NCBI GenBank assembly: GCA_021904315.1
Contig: CM038924.1
Location: 12,822,026 to 12,886,025, forward strand
Direction: 5' to 3'
DNA: 64,000 nucleotides
DNA from: Sphagnum magellanicum
Lineage: Eukaryota > Streptophyta > Sphagnopsida > Sphagnales > Sphagnaceae
The translations under genes were made by a program, and so were the position numbers. This document shows positions 1 through 12,354 of this stretch, in pieces. Position 1 is the stretch's first letter. Each line of letters begins with the position of its first letter. The notes beneath the pieces were generated by a model that was not told the origin of the DNA, searched no databases, and worked only from the letters and a program-made list of their open reading frames with translations.

Positions 1-167
1 ACTAATCAGAATCTCAACTCCTGGAATTCAGTCCTGATCATAGTAATGTCAACAAAACAACGTCCAGGTCATCCAGCAAATTCGGACTATGTTCCTTCAT
101 GGATCGGCCTCAGAGGTTCGAAATTGGACGGAACAGTAGTGAATCCCTGTTCATCAGTAGATTCCTG

Positions 168-726
168 TTAGAATCTCCATCCACCATCCTGATGTTTCCA
201 GATTCGCCAGCTGATGAGTCGCGAGCGAGATCCACTATGCTGTACGCGCAGCACCCGATCTCCTTCTTGATATAAGTCTTCTACTCCCGGAATATAGAAC
301 CTTGTAAAATGATTAGGAGACACAGCAGACTTAGGTACCCAAATATCCCCTAATCTTGGAATGCTAACCTGCCTCTCTGCTCTACCTGGTGCTATTCTAC
401 GCAAGGTAGGAGGTGAAATAGAAGTTGTCCTGTAACTCCGAGATCCATACCCAGCCTCTCGTTCCATCGGTCACCTTCAACCAGATCCTTGCACTAGTAT
501 AAAATCCACTATGAGATACTTCTACCGCAATATCCCCAACGCGAGCTCGGTCAGGGTCTAGACTTACAAGACTAACAAGACCGAAACCCACAAACCTTAA
601 GATCACAGCTCCTCTTTGTGGCCCATTCTGCAATGTCCAGAAATTGAATCTTCTAACAAGAGTAAGCTCTCGATTCTCCTGAGTCACAAATACTTCAGGG
701 ATCTCCTCACCACTAGATGAAGGCAT
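168..726 (-). pseudogene. unrecognised retroelement protein at the gag position, two similar modules, frame broken
   Basis: Two overlapping minus-strand reading frames (397-726, 109 aa; 168-467, 99 aa) follow the PBS. I do not recognise the family. Both end in a related module: the first has a GD..V.VSHSG...IW.K..DG.RGW pattern (about residues 63-93), the second GD..V.VQHSG...SWRIWK.QDGGW (about residues 69-98). They therefore look like two copies of one 80-100 residue unit joined by a frameshift in the overlap at 397-467. No CCHC zinc knuckle or gag capsid signature is visible. A TAA at about 165-167 ends the second frame. The start is the first ATG after the PBS. Either the frameshift is decay, or the element uses overlapping frames. 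Confidence 0.45.
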
Positions 727-791
727 GATCTCTAATCATCATACTACCTAACTACACACAGGTTCTACCAAGGTTGTACACTCGGAACCAT

Positions 792-803
792 GCTCTGATA
801 CCA
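792..803 (-). other. primer-binding site for initiator tRNA-Met
   Basis: The minus strand reads TGGTATCAGAGC, a 12-base match to the complement of the 3' end of plant initiator tRNA-Met. It is the standard minus-strand DNA primer site of plant Ty1/copia and many Ty3/gypsy elements and fixes the orientation of the element. Confidence 0.85.
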
Positions 804-812
804 AAAAGGAGG

Positions 813-1600
813 TGTCCAAACTTACAGCCAACACCATCGAACCCCTGGGGCTACACCATAACCATGTTCTGATTTGACATCTTGCACAGACATCACCAGA
901 CTCCTCAAAGGACCTGATCTATCTACTAATCCCGAGGTCTATAGACTACGCATCATGAACACACACAGCAACAGGCAGACCTTCGGAAGTACAGACTCTT
1001 GTTTTGCCAGCACACTCGCGGATGCCAGCCAAAGAACAACTCCACTCAATATTCACCAAGTAATTACACCCGAGAGCACAAGCTCCCTCCCAAATCACAG
1101 AACTTCAACAATCTAGCTTAAACCTCTCATCGTCTCTTTCTCCTGAAGTTCATCTGCAGCAGATGCTTGACTAGATTTACCCAACGCAGCGGAAAAAGAA
1201 AGAACTAAGCCTCGCTCCTGACTACAGAGTATTTTTTCTATCCATTCTCCCCCAAAACCGCCTGATACTTTCTCTAGCTATCTCGATTCTATCTTCTACA
1301 CAGCCAAAAAAAATCTTTTTCCAAAACGGTCCTCTGATCTTTCTTTCTCGGACCTCCGTTGCTTCTCCCAGAAGCCTCCCCAAAATCTTCCTTGTCATCC
1401 TGATCCGATCCTCCTTTCGCCGACTTGCCATCTCCCTTCATCAATACAAGCTGCCATACCCAATCCAATGCATAGCTCAAAGGAAAAGCCATGCAATTCT
1501 ATGCAGTCCATTATGGAGCGCCGCCACACTGAGTCGCTTGACGCAAAACCCAGGATTCGATCAGATTTTATACTACCTCTTTTCACACCACAGGGTATCC
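813..1600 (-). repeat. probable 5' LTR, outer edge undefined
   Basis: On the minus strand this stretch lies directly 5' of the PBS, where the 5' LTR must be. Its inner end may be at 813, since the plus strand starts TGTCC there and the LTR would end GGACA, but nine bases would then separate it from the PBS. The outer edge is a guess because the partner LTR is outside the window. Short open frames inside it show no recognisable domain. Confidence 0.4.
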
Positions 1601-1604
1601 AAGC

Positions 1605-3233
1605 CTTTGTGTTGCATGTAGGGTGGAATTAGTTGATTGGTAATGGCCATGTGCAAGGTGACATCAAACAACAATGAAAATATTGCTGATTAGTGGTCTT
1701 GCTCACATGATATAGAAAGCAATTTAGTCATTTGTATAAGATCTGAACTCTTACTTCTCTCAATTACTCAAGCATGTCCTATCTACGGACATGTGTGTCT
1801 AATGACTTTCAATCTTTCGAAGAACTTTTAATCCCTGTTGCAATTGTTTTGAGGAAGGAGATATAATAACTTAAACAAGATGGAAAAGTGAAAAAGAAGT
1901 TAGGTTTGAGTGGAATCTCAAAAATAGACGAAGAATGCAAAGTCGGGTACTCAAAATACATCTACTACCCTTGGCCCAAGTAGTCAAGAGTCCTACAAGT
2001 GCCAACAAGTTTTAAGAGAGTTAAAAGGTCATAAATTTCCATATTTTCCATTGCATCACACCTTGAGATTCACTACTACCAGTTGCACATCAACAAGAGA
2101 CATTGATTTAGAGTCCAAGGACTTAATTTGTTGATTTCTACATGTTGATTGTTGATAGTGAAAAATTCAAACCTATGTTTTTTCTTACCTACCCATATCT
2201 AACACATATTTTGGTTCTTGTAATGGAAAGAGGGGCATATTGCGTGTAGGACTTGAATGGATGTGCCCCCTACTCCTTGGAAGTTGGGAAAGTGACCTCA
2301 AAGCAGGCTTGAGATGAATCCTCCAATGCATGAGAAGGCCCACCAAGATGACATACCACAACATTGCAGGAGTGAACCACTCAAAGACCACTTGCAATTA
2401 ACACATCTCAATGCAGTGAGAAACTGACAAACTAGGATGCAAAGCCAAAGTTACAACGATAATTTGAACTATCAACCCCAACTTGCCACAACAACAATGC
2501 AATACACACTTCAACAAGAGATAATTAATAAGATGCCTAATACATTTGGTTGAATGACAAATGGAAGGTACCATGTCTGAAATGAATTACTGTGGAGGCA
2601 AATTATGCCAAGTAGACATGCCTCCAATTTACACTAAAAGATTTCTCCAAGTGCTTTACCTGAACCTTAAAAAGCAAATCATATTTGGTGTTCACACTCT
2701 TGACTCCTACCCTTGATGCACAATGAGAAGCTTTTTAGTAGGACAAGGTTTTCTTGTGTTCAAGCATTTGTCCCCCTCATGCCCTGATCCCAATCTATGA
2801 CCAGGGCGCTTGACCTATGCCCTATGTCTTGGAGCCTAATTAACATCACTAACTAGATCTGATATCCACTTGGCATGATCGACAGATGGACATTGTAAGA
2901 GAACCTCAGTGGGATAACCAAATAATAATCCACAAAACCTCTTCAACCTTGTCAACAGGGACCAGCAGTACATCGTAGTCCTAAAGAGCAGAAAAGTTCT
3001 GAATCACAAAGAAAACCAACTGTGAAGCAGATACTGGAGAATCTACCTTACAGAAGATGGTTCATGATGTTGTCCCAAGATGGAAAATTCAGAATTGAGA
3101 ATAATATGAATGGATGTCCCATGGACAACCACACAATGTCACCAGAGAATTGCATGTTTGCCTAACTAATGATTATCACATACTAATCAGCAGGTTCTCC
3201 TTAAGCATGAAAGACTTTCAAGTGCTCAAAATT
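1605..3233. other. spacer with no recognised gene
   Basis: No coding stretch, RNA gene or clear repeat was recognised. The right part, just below the coatomer stop codon, should hold the 3' UTR and polyadenylation region of that gene (minus strand), but no decisive signal was identified. Confidence 0.5.
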
Positions 3234-6200
3234 TCACTTAAGCAAAGATCTTGCCAAATGTTCTTTTGCTGTTGCAAGTGCCTGTGATATGGTCTGCATC
3301 ATCACACAGGAACCCAACAAGAAGTTAAAACAAGACCATGAGTTCCTATATGGACTGTTGAAATATTGCAAGCGTTTCTGAAAACAGGACCGATTTGGTA
3401 TTTTTGTCTGCTCAACCAATTAAAGGCCCAAAGGTTGTACAGGATTCTGTGGTGATCCAGAAACTAATGCAACAGCCTACATTTGATTATTCAGCACTAA
3501 TGCATTCTGTGCACCCATCTGCCCTTCTTCAGGCTCCTCTCTCCTATTTATTAACATTCTCATTTAAGCTAAAAACAGGGAAACGACGGTGATCACAACC
3601 ACAGAAAATTTGAGTGATGCTATCACATTTACCTGCTCAGAGAGTGGGACATCTGCATCGGCACCACGCATTGCTACTCTGCTGGCTATAACATTTGCAT
3701 CTGACTCCAGTATTATCCTTCAGAAATCACAACCAAAATGTTTTAAGGCAGAAAAAAAGTGGCATCAACACCATATGAGATGCACATGATGGCTCTCCAT
3801 TATTGGAGAACATATATGACTGGAATGGAAAATAGTATAGCTCAGTATTGTAATCAGTGAAGCTGAAGGTTTATCATACTGCACTAATGAGTTTTAGACT
3901 GGAGTTTCAATATTCTGATTGACTTCTAGGGCTTCTGAAATCTTCCAATGTCAAACACATGTCCAATTGTTCCTATTAAATTTGGCAGGGGCCAACTTCT
4001 GTGAGTACCTTTTGACATATCTGTCAGCAAAATCCTGGATGGATCAAGGGCCCCATTTGAAGGGAACAAAAACACAGTAAAACACAAGGAGCAGTACTCT
4101 GGGCACCAGTGAGTCTTTCAAAGTGCACAGGTCGCACGTGCCCCGGACCTTGATAGTTTAGTGTTACTCATGGAATTGTATGTAGAATGACAAAACATTC
4201 AGAACCACTTCACTAGAAAAGACTTAAACTTTAGCTCCAGCTTGAATGTAGAAACAGGGTTTAACAAATTACCCGCCATCAACAAGCTCATCAAGGCATA
4301 GAAGAATTAAGTCCAAGTTCTCCAGCACAGTTTTCTTCTCCACATTGTTCCTGAGCAAATTGGGCACCCAAGAGCCAAATATAAATGTGATTTGAAATAA
4401 AAACTCCAAAAAAATATGTTAGGTAAACCAAGCAACTATTGTGCCAGTTCCAGCCAAATTTAAACAAATATAACAATCAGTGCAGTCATAGCTTTATGAA
4501 TGTCACTCACCAGACCATCACCTACGAATGGAATTGACTAGCTTCCATTACTCCTCACTGATTTCATCACCTCCCAACAGTGGGTGTAAATAAACATTTT
4601 ACATATCTATGAGGTTGCTTCACAACAACACTTTGAAGCTAACATGACACTGAGTGCAATCATAACCTTATGAGACTTGTTTCACAAAGTGTCAGACCAT
4701 TACCTTCATCACAAATAGCACTGACAAGCTACCATGACTAGTCACTAACTTCATCAGCTCCTGATGGAAGGTGTAGATAAGCAGATTATGGGAAATAAAG
4801 TTTCAAAAATCTGTGCCCCAAGTTCTCTTGAATTTCCAGAAGTGACAGGGACGCTCAGTCATCATACCGGCTAGCACTCAGCATACCTAATGAAAAATAA
4901 AATTGTGTCCTCATTCAAGATGCAACAAGCATGTGAACTAAAGGTTGATTTCAATTTATCTTGCCCTGTACAAGAATTGCAAGCATCTAAGCAAAGGTAA
5001 AATATTGCAAAACTTTAATAACTTTCATCCTCAAGATTGTTTAATGCAAGTAATTTGTTGCACTGTGCACAAATACCAAGTTAGCATTCTCCTCCAGTTT
5101 TGTGCAAACCTCAAGAATGATCTTCACAATCCATCCAAGACATGCAGCTAGCTAGTATGAATCAACCTATAAGTGGACGATCACCAATGTAGTCCATCTC
5201 ACCCAGAAAAGATGGGGAGCCAATGACATCTCTCAAGTGAGTTGAAATTAGGTGGCCACATCTGGCCTTGTCAACACTCAACCTAGTAAAGTGTTAGAGG
5301 CTCAACTAGAAAAGAGTGAGAAATACTGAACTTAAGCGAATGAACAAAGTTTCAGATTAAGGTCACACGACAAACCTGAGAAGAAGAGCTACGGCATCAA
5401 AAAAGCCCTGTAAAACTGTAGCCAAAATGAGCTCATTCTCATCTTCACCTCCCGATACATAAAAGTGAAGGTCAGAGACAAACTTGTAGACCACTATATA
5501 TCCATCAAACATCCCGATCTCAGCTGCATTGCAAAGCCACCACATGAATTGTGAACTGCCAGGGAGAAATCAAGAAATTTTCAATTCTCAGGGAAGCACA
5601 TAGCACACAGAACACTATAAAAGACTAACTAGAAACCACCTATGGTACAAAATCAGAATGTAAAATGTACTTTGCTGATACTGGTCAGACATGAAAACCA
5701 ACTTCCCTGCACAATTACAAAACAGCTGAAGATTGGCCGTCCCAATCCCAACATGGCTAAAGCACACAATACTTTAAACCTAAACTCTTCCTGGTCAAAT
5801 CCAGAATAGATCTCAGACCAGTAAGTTAGGGTTGAATTTTTCTACGAGGATCTAAACACTGGTTAAGCACTTAAAACAATAACAGCTTCCAGCGACCTTA
5901 CAAACTATGAACTCCAAATTTCAGACATTACAAAAGCAGAGACATGATTGTCTTTTAGAGCTTCAGTCCCAAATATGGATCCAGAGAGAGCAGCCTTCTG
6001 GACATCTCAAAAGATCAAGATCCCTTCTGAAGGTGGAGGCATGTAACAAATAGGTCATTTGAAAGGGGAAGTTTTACCTTCTGTCCGAGCACTTGTCTTT
6101 TGAGTCTTGGTGAACACGGACTTCTCAAAAGCCAGTTTGGCATTGAGAGTAGGCCAGTCGTCGGAAAAGTACTTCACAGCTACGCGCTTTCCTTCACCAT

Positions 6201-6354
6201 CTAAAAGCAAGATGTTTTTAATCAACGGAGTAGACACCTGAAGCAACCAAGACGAGTGGAAGGTTTTTGATCAAATCAGAAGAAATCTCAATACTCATAC
6301 CGACAATGAAATGCAGTCAGCCAGAGCCCATTCGAGATCCAAAAAGCCATTCAT
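3234..6354 (-). CDS. COPZ: coatomer subunit zeta (COPI coat), six exons
   Basis: Small sigma-adaptin-like subunit of the COPI coat, which forms vesicles for Golgi-to-ER and intra-Golgi transport. Exons on the minus strand: 6301-6354 (tentative), 6078-6237, 5376-5523, 4273-4350, 3633-3717, 3234-3293. All introns are GT..AG and the phases join cleanly to about 194 aa; plant zeta proteins are about 175-185 aa. Conserved blocks in order: [19 protein letters not shown] (exon 2), [17 protein letters not shown] (end of exon 2), [17 protein letters not shown] and [16 protein letters not shown] (exon 3), [15 protein letters not shown] (exon 4), [16 protein letters not shown] and PLSEQ (exon 5), [19 protein letters not shown] (exon 6). 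The C-terminus ends in the usual SLLK then TGA. Only exon 1 is uncertain: it gives an unusual leader ([14 protein letters not shown]...) joined through a 63-bp intron. No frameshift or stop is seen, so the gene looks functional. Confidence 0.93.
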
Positions 6355-6785
6355 TAGTGACAACATACCTCCATGTTTCACCAAGAAACTAAAAAACAAG
6401 ATTAAAAGCTCCACAAATATTTGCGTCTCCAAGTTCTGGATTCGTGATCTAGGTGTACTCCCCCTCCTCCTCCTCCTTCTCCTGGTGCAGATGACGCTCT
6501 TGCTCGGTGGTGCACGCAGGTTTCGATGTCAAATGCGGTCTCTGCAGTCCCGGCTCTCTTTGCTCCCAAGTTAGGTCTTCATGATTGGAGACCGGCCTAA
6601 TGCCCGAAACTTCGCTTGTGTGGAGGACTTGTAGGAACACAGGAAAAGATACTTTCAGCCTGAGGAAGAAGCTCTGAGAAACGTTGGGTGAAAATGGATG
6701 GATGAAAAATAGGGAAAAAACATCGAACGGATGATAAAACATCGCCCAAAGTCTACTACTATGTTCCCTATAGGCCTTCTGCACT
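6355..6785 (-). promoter_or_regulatory. upstream region / possible 5' UTR of the coatomer zeta gene
   Basis: This lies 5' of the coatomer zeta start. A 111-codon minus-strand frame (6449-6784) crosses it but ends in low-complexity Glu codons from a CTCCTCCTC tract (about 6465-6483) and matches nothing known. I read the stretch as leader or promoter. No convincing TATA box was fixed. Confidence 0.35.
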
Positions 6786-6839
6786 TATGGTATCAATATC
6801 AACGATGGTATCAATATTGGTAGCAACGAGCCTGACCCA

Positions 6840-7480
6840 GCCTGGTATCCGGGACTCCGGAACGTGGGATCCGGGTCCTGTTTTTTTTTCTTTAAATTTG
6901 AAGTTGAATCTGGTTCTAAAAAACAGACCCAGCTTGGGTCTAGGTCTAGGTAATCCGGACCAAAGTGGCGGTTAACTGCTGGTTAGCCCTAGTTCTGGCC
7001 CTTTTTCCCCACTTATCTTGGTTGTGGTTCTAAAAGAACTGAGATTCTGTCTGGGTTGGTTTCAGTTCTTAACAAATTTGAGAACCCGGTTCCGGTTGTG
7101 ATTCCATTTTCAAAAATCAGACACGGTTCCAATTCAATATTTATTAATCAGAACTGCAACAGGTGATTCTAACCAGTGTTAGGCGGTTCTTTGCTTTTTC
7201 AAAGAATTTACATAATCAGTCAGTTTTGGTTCTTACCAAACAAAGATTTCAGAGAATCGATTGGTTTCGGTTTCTTAAAAATTGAAGATTTGTAAGAACT
7301 AGTCGATTTCTGGGTTTTAGAAGATTGGAAGGGCTATTTTCTTGACCTGTTGTTTTTTTTTGAGAGAAAACCTGTTGGTTAAATGAAACAGTTCTCAGAC
7401 AAAGCCCTTAACCTGGCTATATTTATCCAGTTTTTAGATTCGTGGGCCAGTTCTTTAATCTAAGTTTTTGAAGAAACCTA
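6840..7480. repeat. degenerate GGTTCT/GAACC-rich repeat related to the hAT element at 61 kb
   Basis: The stretch is full of degenerate GGTTC and GAACC words. At 7174 it holds CAGTGTTAGGCGGTTCTTTG followed by CTTTTTCAAAG, closely matching the left terminus of the intact non-autonomous hAT element (61054: CAGTGTTTGGCAGTTCCTTG, then ATTTTTCAAAG). No matching right terminus was found, so this is a truncated or rearranged family member sitting just upstream of the coatomer gene. Confidence 0.6.
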
Positions 7481-7959
7481 ACTGATTACAATCTCAATTC
7501 ATAAGCAAAGAACATAATTGATTCCGATTGTTCCGATTATCGTATATGTCAAATCCAGTTATTTCAATTGTAAACCTTTGCTAAAAATATGATTTTAAAA
7601 AAAAAAAAATCATAATGTAGACCTTACATTACAGAGGCCTTTGGAATTAATCAAATTTTTAGTTTTGTAAGGTAAAATGAACAATATAATTCTCACTTTC
7701 AATAAAAGCATTAAAATTACATATTTCTTTGAAATTAGCCATGGACAACAAATTCAGAAAATAGCTCAAATGTTTTTTCATTAAACCAATGCACTTACAC
7801 CAAGACCCAAAGTATAAAGCAATTGTGAAGAAAAAGTTCAATGATTCACATCAAAATAAAAATATGAGCAAAAGAAAAAAATTCAGAACTATGCCCATAT
7901 TGGTGGAGTGAAGAACAAAGAACATCAAAAAGGGAAATAAAAAATCACAAAAATTCAAA

Positions 7960-8880
7960 AATTATTCTTGTTCAACATCATCTTCAAATTTTGCATTAAG
8001 CTCTATTATCAATGTTGATTTTGCATCACATGCACTTGCAAGGTTGGAAGGTTTAAAACACCCAACCCTTGGATTAGAAGGTCAATTTTTGTTTTTTGTC
8101 AAGGTGGTTAGTTTATAATCAATATTGATGAAGTGTATTGAAGACACCAACAATTGAGAAAATCCTTTTTATTTTGATTCGGCTTACTAGAATCCCAAAA
8201 GTTTACTAAGCCAACAAAGCTATAGTCAAGAACTTGTGCTCCTCTTCATGCCACTAATATAATGCACACTTGCAACTATCTACATCAACATGATAACAAT
8301 GAAAGGAATCAAGCTCTTGTACCACAAGTTGGTTTAAAGCTTCTACATTAATTTTCATGATTTCAAACAAATCCTCACATTCATTGTCAAAGCTTTGCAC
8401 CTATATCTCTTCGTCATACATAGTGGGCATCAAAACCTTGTAACACTAAATCAACAAAGGTAGTAACAATTGTTCATGATATCGAACAATTAATGTGGAT
8501 GCATTTTCACGACCTAGGTAGTCACCAATTACATACTTTTGAACTTCAAATCTAGCATCAAAGCTAGTATATTGTTTGTTTTTTTTATTATCAACCCCAT
8601 GCAAAAATGAGAAGAAAGGTTGAAAAATATTTAGCAGTTAGCACCTCATGCAAATTATGAGTTCTTTCAAATTTGTAACCAAAATATTTGCTTCTAGATC
8701 AACCATGCTATTAGGGACAACCACATTAACAAGTTCATCTCAAATCTTGCATGTCTTGGTGATGACAAATTGTATATGGGTTTGACTCAAGACATAGCCC
8801 ATCATGATTGGTGACAAAACTTTCACCATAACTTCACAAATAGCCTAAGGTTTTTGTTGTGCGCTCCTATGTCAACACCT
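7960..8880 (-). pseudogene. hAT transposase relic, C-terminal half (first hAT lineage)
   Basis: Minus-strand translation in shifting frames gives a typical plant hAT C-terminal region: YVIGDYLGREN and PTMYDEE (about 8420-8530), CKCALY.WHEEEHKFLTIALLA (about 8180-8270) and FGILVSRIKIKRIFSIVGVF (about 8110-8180). The last two correspond to the hATC dimerisation domain (W..H...P.IA.LA..ILGI..S.IE.ERIFS.AG). Upstream, VVVPNSMVDLEANILVTNLK (about 8660-8740) continues the same protein. Several in-frame stops and frameshifts make it non-functional. Termini and target-site duplication were not found. Confidence 0.75.
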
Positions 8881-11800
8881 ATAACTATTGTTGTCACCAC
8901 ACATACAAAACATAACATGAAAATACCTTGAATGATATATCATGTCCAAACCAAAAATGGTTCTTCCACTTGTAATAAAAACACGAATCCAAACCCAACA
9001 TTTCCACACAACAAAAATGCAAAATTAACACTATGCACAAGAACACATAAAACCTTGCATATAATAGTAGAGTGTGCTAAAATATCAAATCACCAAAAAT
9101 GATTGAAATCAAACAAACAAAAATTATATTCCATTCACAAAATATCCCAAACCTTGTTCACAATTGAACTAATTCAAAATAAAAACCCAAACAATTAAAC
9201 TAACCTGATTTATCCCTAACTAATAAGGACATAATTAAATAACTAAACTAACACACTTGACATCTAATTGGGAATGAAACATGACTATATAATGCCATTG
9301 ATTATCAACTATAACACATTACAATGATAATCCAATAAGTCAATGTGTTTTGGAATGCTTGTAACTTGCTAACAACAAGTTGGTGATTGTTGTGTGTTCA
9401 AGTGGCTATATATTTTTTCAAGCTTTCAGTTTAATTAGATAACTAGATTTTGAACAATGTAACATGGTGGTGACAACTATTTCAACAAAGGAAGTTTTGT
9501 GGCTATTGAATGTGAAACATCATCGATTAGATTATGTTTTATATCATAATCACCAGTATTTCATGAAATGCAAAGCTACTTATATTACTCCAAAAAAATG
9601 CCATGAAATGCCTAGACACCTTGTTGAACGAATATGTTGGATTTGAATTTGTTAATGTTAAAACCGTGCTGCATTTTGAATTCATGCTAGTGTAATCTTT
9701 TGTTATAACTTGCTAGGGAATTGAAAACTTGATGTCTCTTATTTATCCAACACAAAACTATATCACAGATATTTGATATGTTTAGTTTCTAGGCCATAAT
9801 TTCATTTTTTTACAAAAAACTCAATAATAATGTAGCTTCTTGTATTTGAGTTGAAGAATTTGAGCTAGAAATTTGAAGTCAAAAGGTAAAATGACAGGGA
9901 AGTTTTATTTTTCAGCTTTATGATGGCATGAATTTGCCCTTCTTTCATTGGGTGGGTATAAGATTTAAATTTGTGAGATATTTATGATGGACACATATTG
10001 ATGATTCCATCAAGGAAGGTGCATGATTTTTTTTGGCTCCAATTAATGTTGGACGATGGGTGGACTTTTGATCATGTGGTGTCAAGATTAAGATGAAGCA
10101 TATTAAATGGTATAGACCATACCAAATATTGAAATTTGGTTTTGGTACAAGGCATTTGGTTTTAAGAAAACGGATTAGAATCTATCTTAGAGCTAGAAAT
10201 GGACAATGAAACATTAGCCTAAATTGGTATGAAGAAGAATATAACATTTAGTACAATTAAATGGTACACACATAGTGAGCATAAAGTTTTATACTCTTGA
10301 TGTAAGTGTTGCACATACCATTTGTTGAGTAGAAAACCAAGCACATATTGAATTGTTGTATACCTTGAAAAATTGTCACTGGAAATGATATCAACATTGA
10401 ATTCATTTTTGGAAAATCTTGTTATTCAATAGCAAATGAAACCTTGGGAGGGGGGACCCAAAATATTACAAACATAATTTGCCAAAGATGTTCAACTAGG
10501 CACAACATGTTCAAATGTATGATCTCTTGAAGTTTGGTCATCAGACAACATATTCATTAAGAAGCTTTTTAAAGAACACAATATCATGTACCTTAACTTT
10601 TACTTCCAATGCCCTTGTCATTTTAATTGGCCCAAGATTTTCACCAACAATCACTAATGTTGTTTTAACTAACACCTATCCATTTGAAATGATGAATCAG
10701 TCAAGTGATGTATTAATCCCTGTAAATTTCACCAATTTGCATACAACCTTGCTCTACAACTTTGATTATACATCTAATTTAGTACTTGAGTGTAATGAAT
10801 GCTTCTAAGGAGTCTTCATTGCTCCTATGAACTCTCTCTTCAGTCTCATGGTTGGCATAGGGATAAGAGTGATATGAACTTTTCTATTTGTGGATTCCTA
10901 ATAGATGGTGAAAATCTTGCTTCTTGGAGCTTGTTCACAAGTTGAATATTGAATGGAGTGAAAACATAGTTAAGTAGACTAATTACTGTACTTTTTTGGG
11001 TTGAATTATAAGTACTAAAAAATATATCATGAAGTTATCAAACATGTAATTTGGTTGGGTAAAAAGATTGAAATTAATATGGTTATTGATTTTATGTGAA
11101 AAAATATGATAAAAACATATTTAATCAAGAGTTAAATAAGATTATTATGAATGAAAGTAGGTGCAAGTAAATGTTTTATCTTATAAAAATAGGTGCAAGT
11201 AGATTAAAACGATGTCCAAATTTTTTTTTAAAAAAATGGGAGCCTTAAAATATACCATAGGTTTTGTGAAAACATGTAATTTAGAAAATTTGTTATATTT
11301 GGTTTTTGGAAATGAAATAAGTTTAAGACATTTAAATTTTTAATTTTCAAACACATTATTTACACACTTTTATGATGCAATTGCTTTTCATTCTTATGAT
11401 GTCAATTGAAGCTCCATGGTTTTACATTATGATAGGTGGAATTTTTGAGCTATTTTCATGTTTAAATGTGAAAATCACTACTTTTGAATTAAAGAAGACT
11501 ACTTTTGAGGTCTATTTGATTATGCTTTCACCCATGGGTCAAAACACCATTCCTTAATAATAGTTATTGAGATCTTACCTATGCTTGCACAATTTAAAAA
11601 ATCATTTAATGATAGAAACTATTGCTTGTTGTGTATAAGGGTGCATCCACAATAAAATGAACCACACCCAACTCCTTTGTTATTTTCATAAAGGCAAGGA
11701 CTTGAAATTGGAAACTAAGATGACATGCAACCATTGCACAAAATTTATGGTTTAATCACATATTTGACTTCTACAATATATTCTTATAATAAATTTTAGT

Positions 11801-12350
11801 TTTTTTGAATTTTACAACTTATCTTTATATTTATCCAAGAATTATTGGAAAGAAAATTACAAATTCTGAGTTTTACAATTCATTTATATATCAATTCCAA
11901 TAATGATCCAAACCATGTAAAGTCTAATAATTATTCAATCTACATGAGTATGAAAACTTTCCAAACAAATTTAGATTAATTTTGATCATTCTTATGTGAC
12001 TTACTCAAGGCCTTAGGATTGGTTACAAATGTTTAATTAGTCCCTTTCAACCTTCAAATGTTGATATAATTGATTCATATTTTTATATATCATTCTTGAA
12101 TGTTTATTACATCACACTATGTAGATTACATGAAAAAAATTAATTCTAAGTGAAGTTAAAAATTGACAAGTGTTTTATTCAAGAGTGGTTACACTTGTAG
12201 TGGTTCATTATATTGTAAACTTACCCATGCACAAAGAAAGAATTTGCAACAAATACAAAAGCATGGATCAAATCAATACCAACAATGGAATAGGTCCCAT
12301 AAAGCAATACTGAAAGCCTAATTATGAGCTTAAATGCATTTTTTTATCAT
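8881..12350. other. AT-rich spacer, no recognised gene
   Basis: Short open frames here (for example 9464-9646, 10515-10808, 11372-11557, all plus) show no known domain, and base composition matches non-coding DNA. It may contain unrecognised decayed transposon sequence. Confidence 0.45.
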
Positions 12351-12354
12351 ATCT

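Larger units (their letters stand above)
1..803 (-). mobile_element. 5' internal part of an LTR-type retroelement (truncated by window edge)
   Basis: Read on the minus strand, a primer-binding site complementary to plant initiator tRNA-Met (792-803) is followed about 65 bases later by an ATG (724-726) that opens a coding stretch. This is the usual order of a plant LTR retroelement: 5' LTR, PBS, gag position. The remainder of the element lies left of the window, so no protease, reverse transcriptase or integrase is visible and the superfamily cannot be named. A reverse-transcribing plant virus relic would use the same primer and is a less likely alternative. Confidence 0.6.

Noticed and set aside
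6449..6784. 111-codon minus frame as coatomer exon 1
   Set aside because: No resemblance to zeta proteins and ends in a low-complexity Glu run; no splice fit to exon 2.
7166..7500. A second complete hAT element starting at 7174
   Set aside because: Left terminus is clear but no right terminus or 8-bp duplication was found within range.
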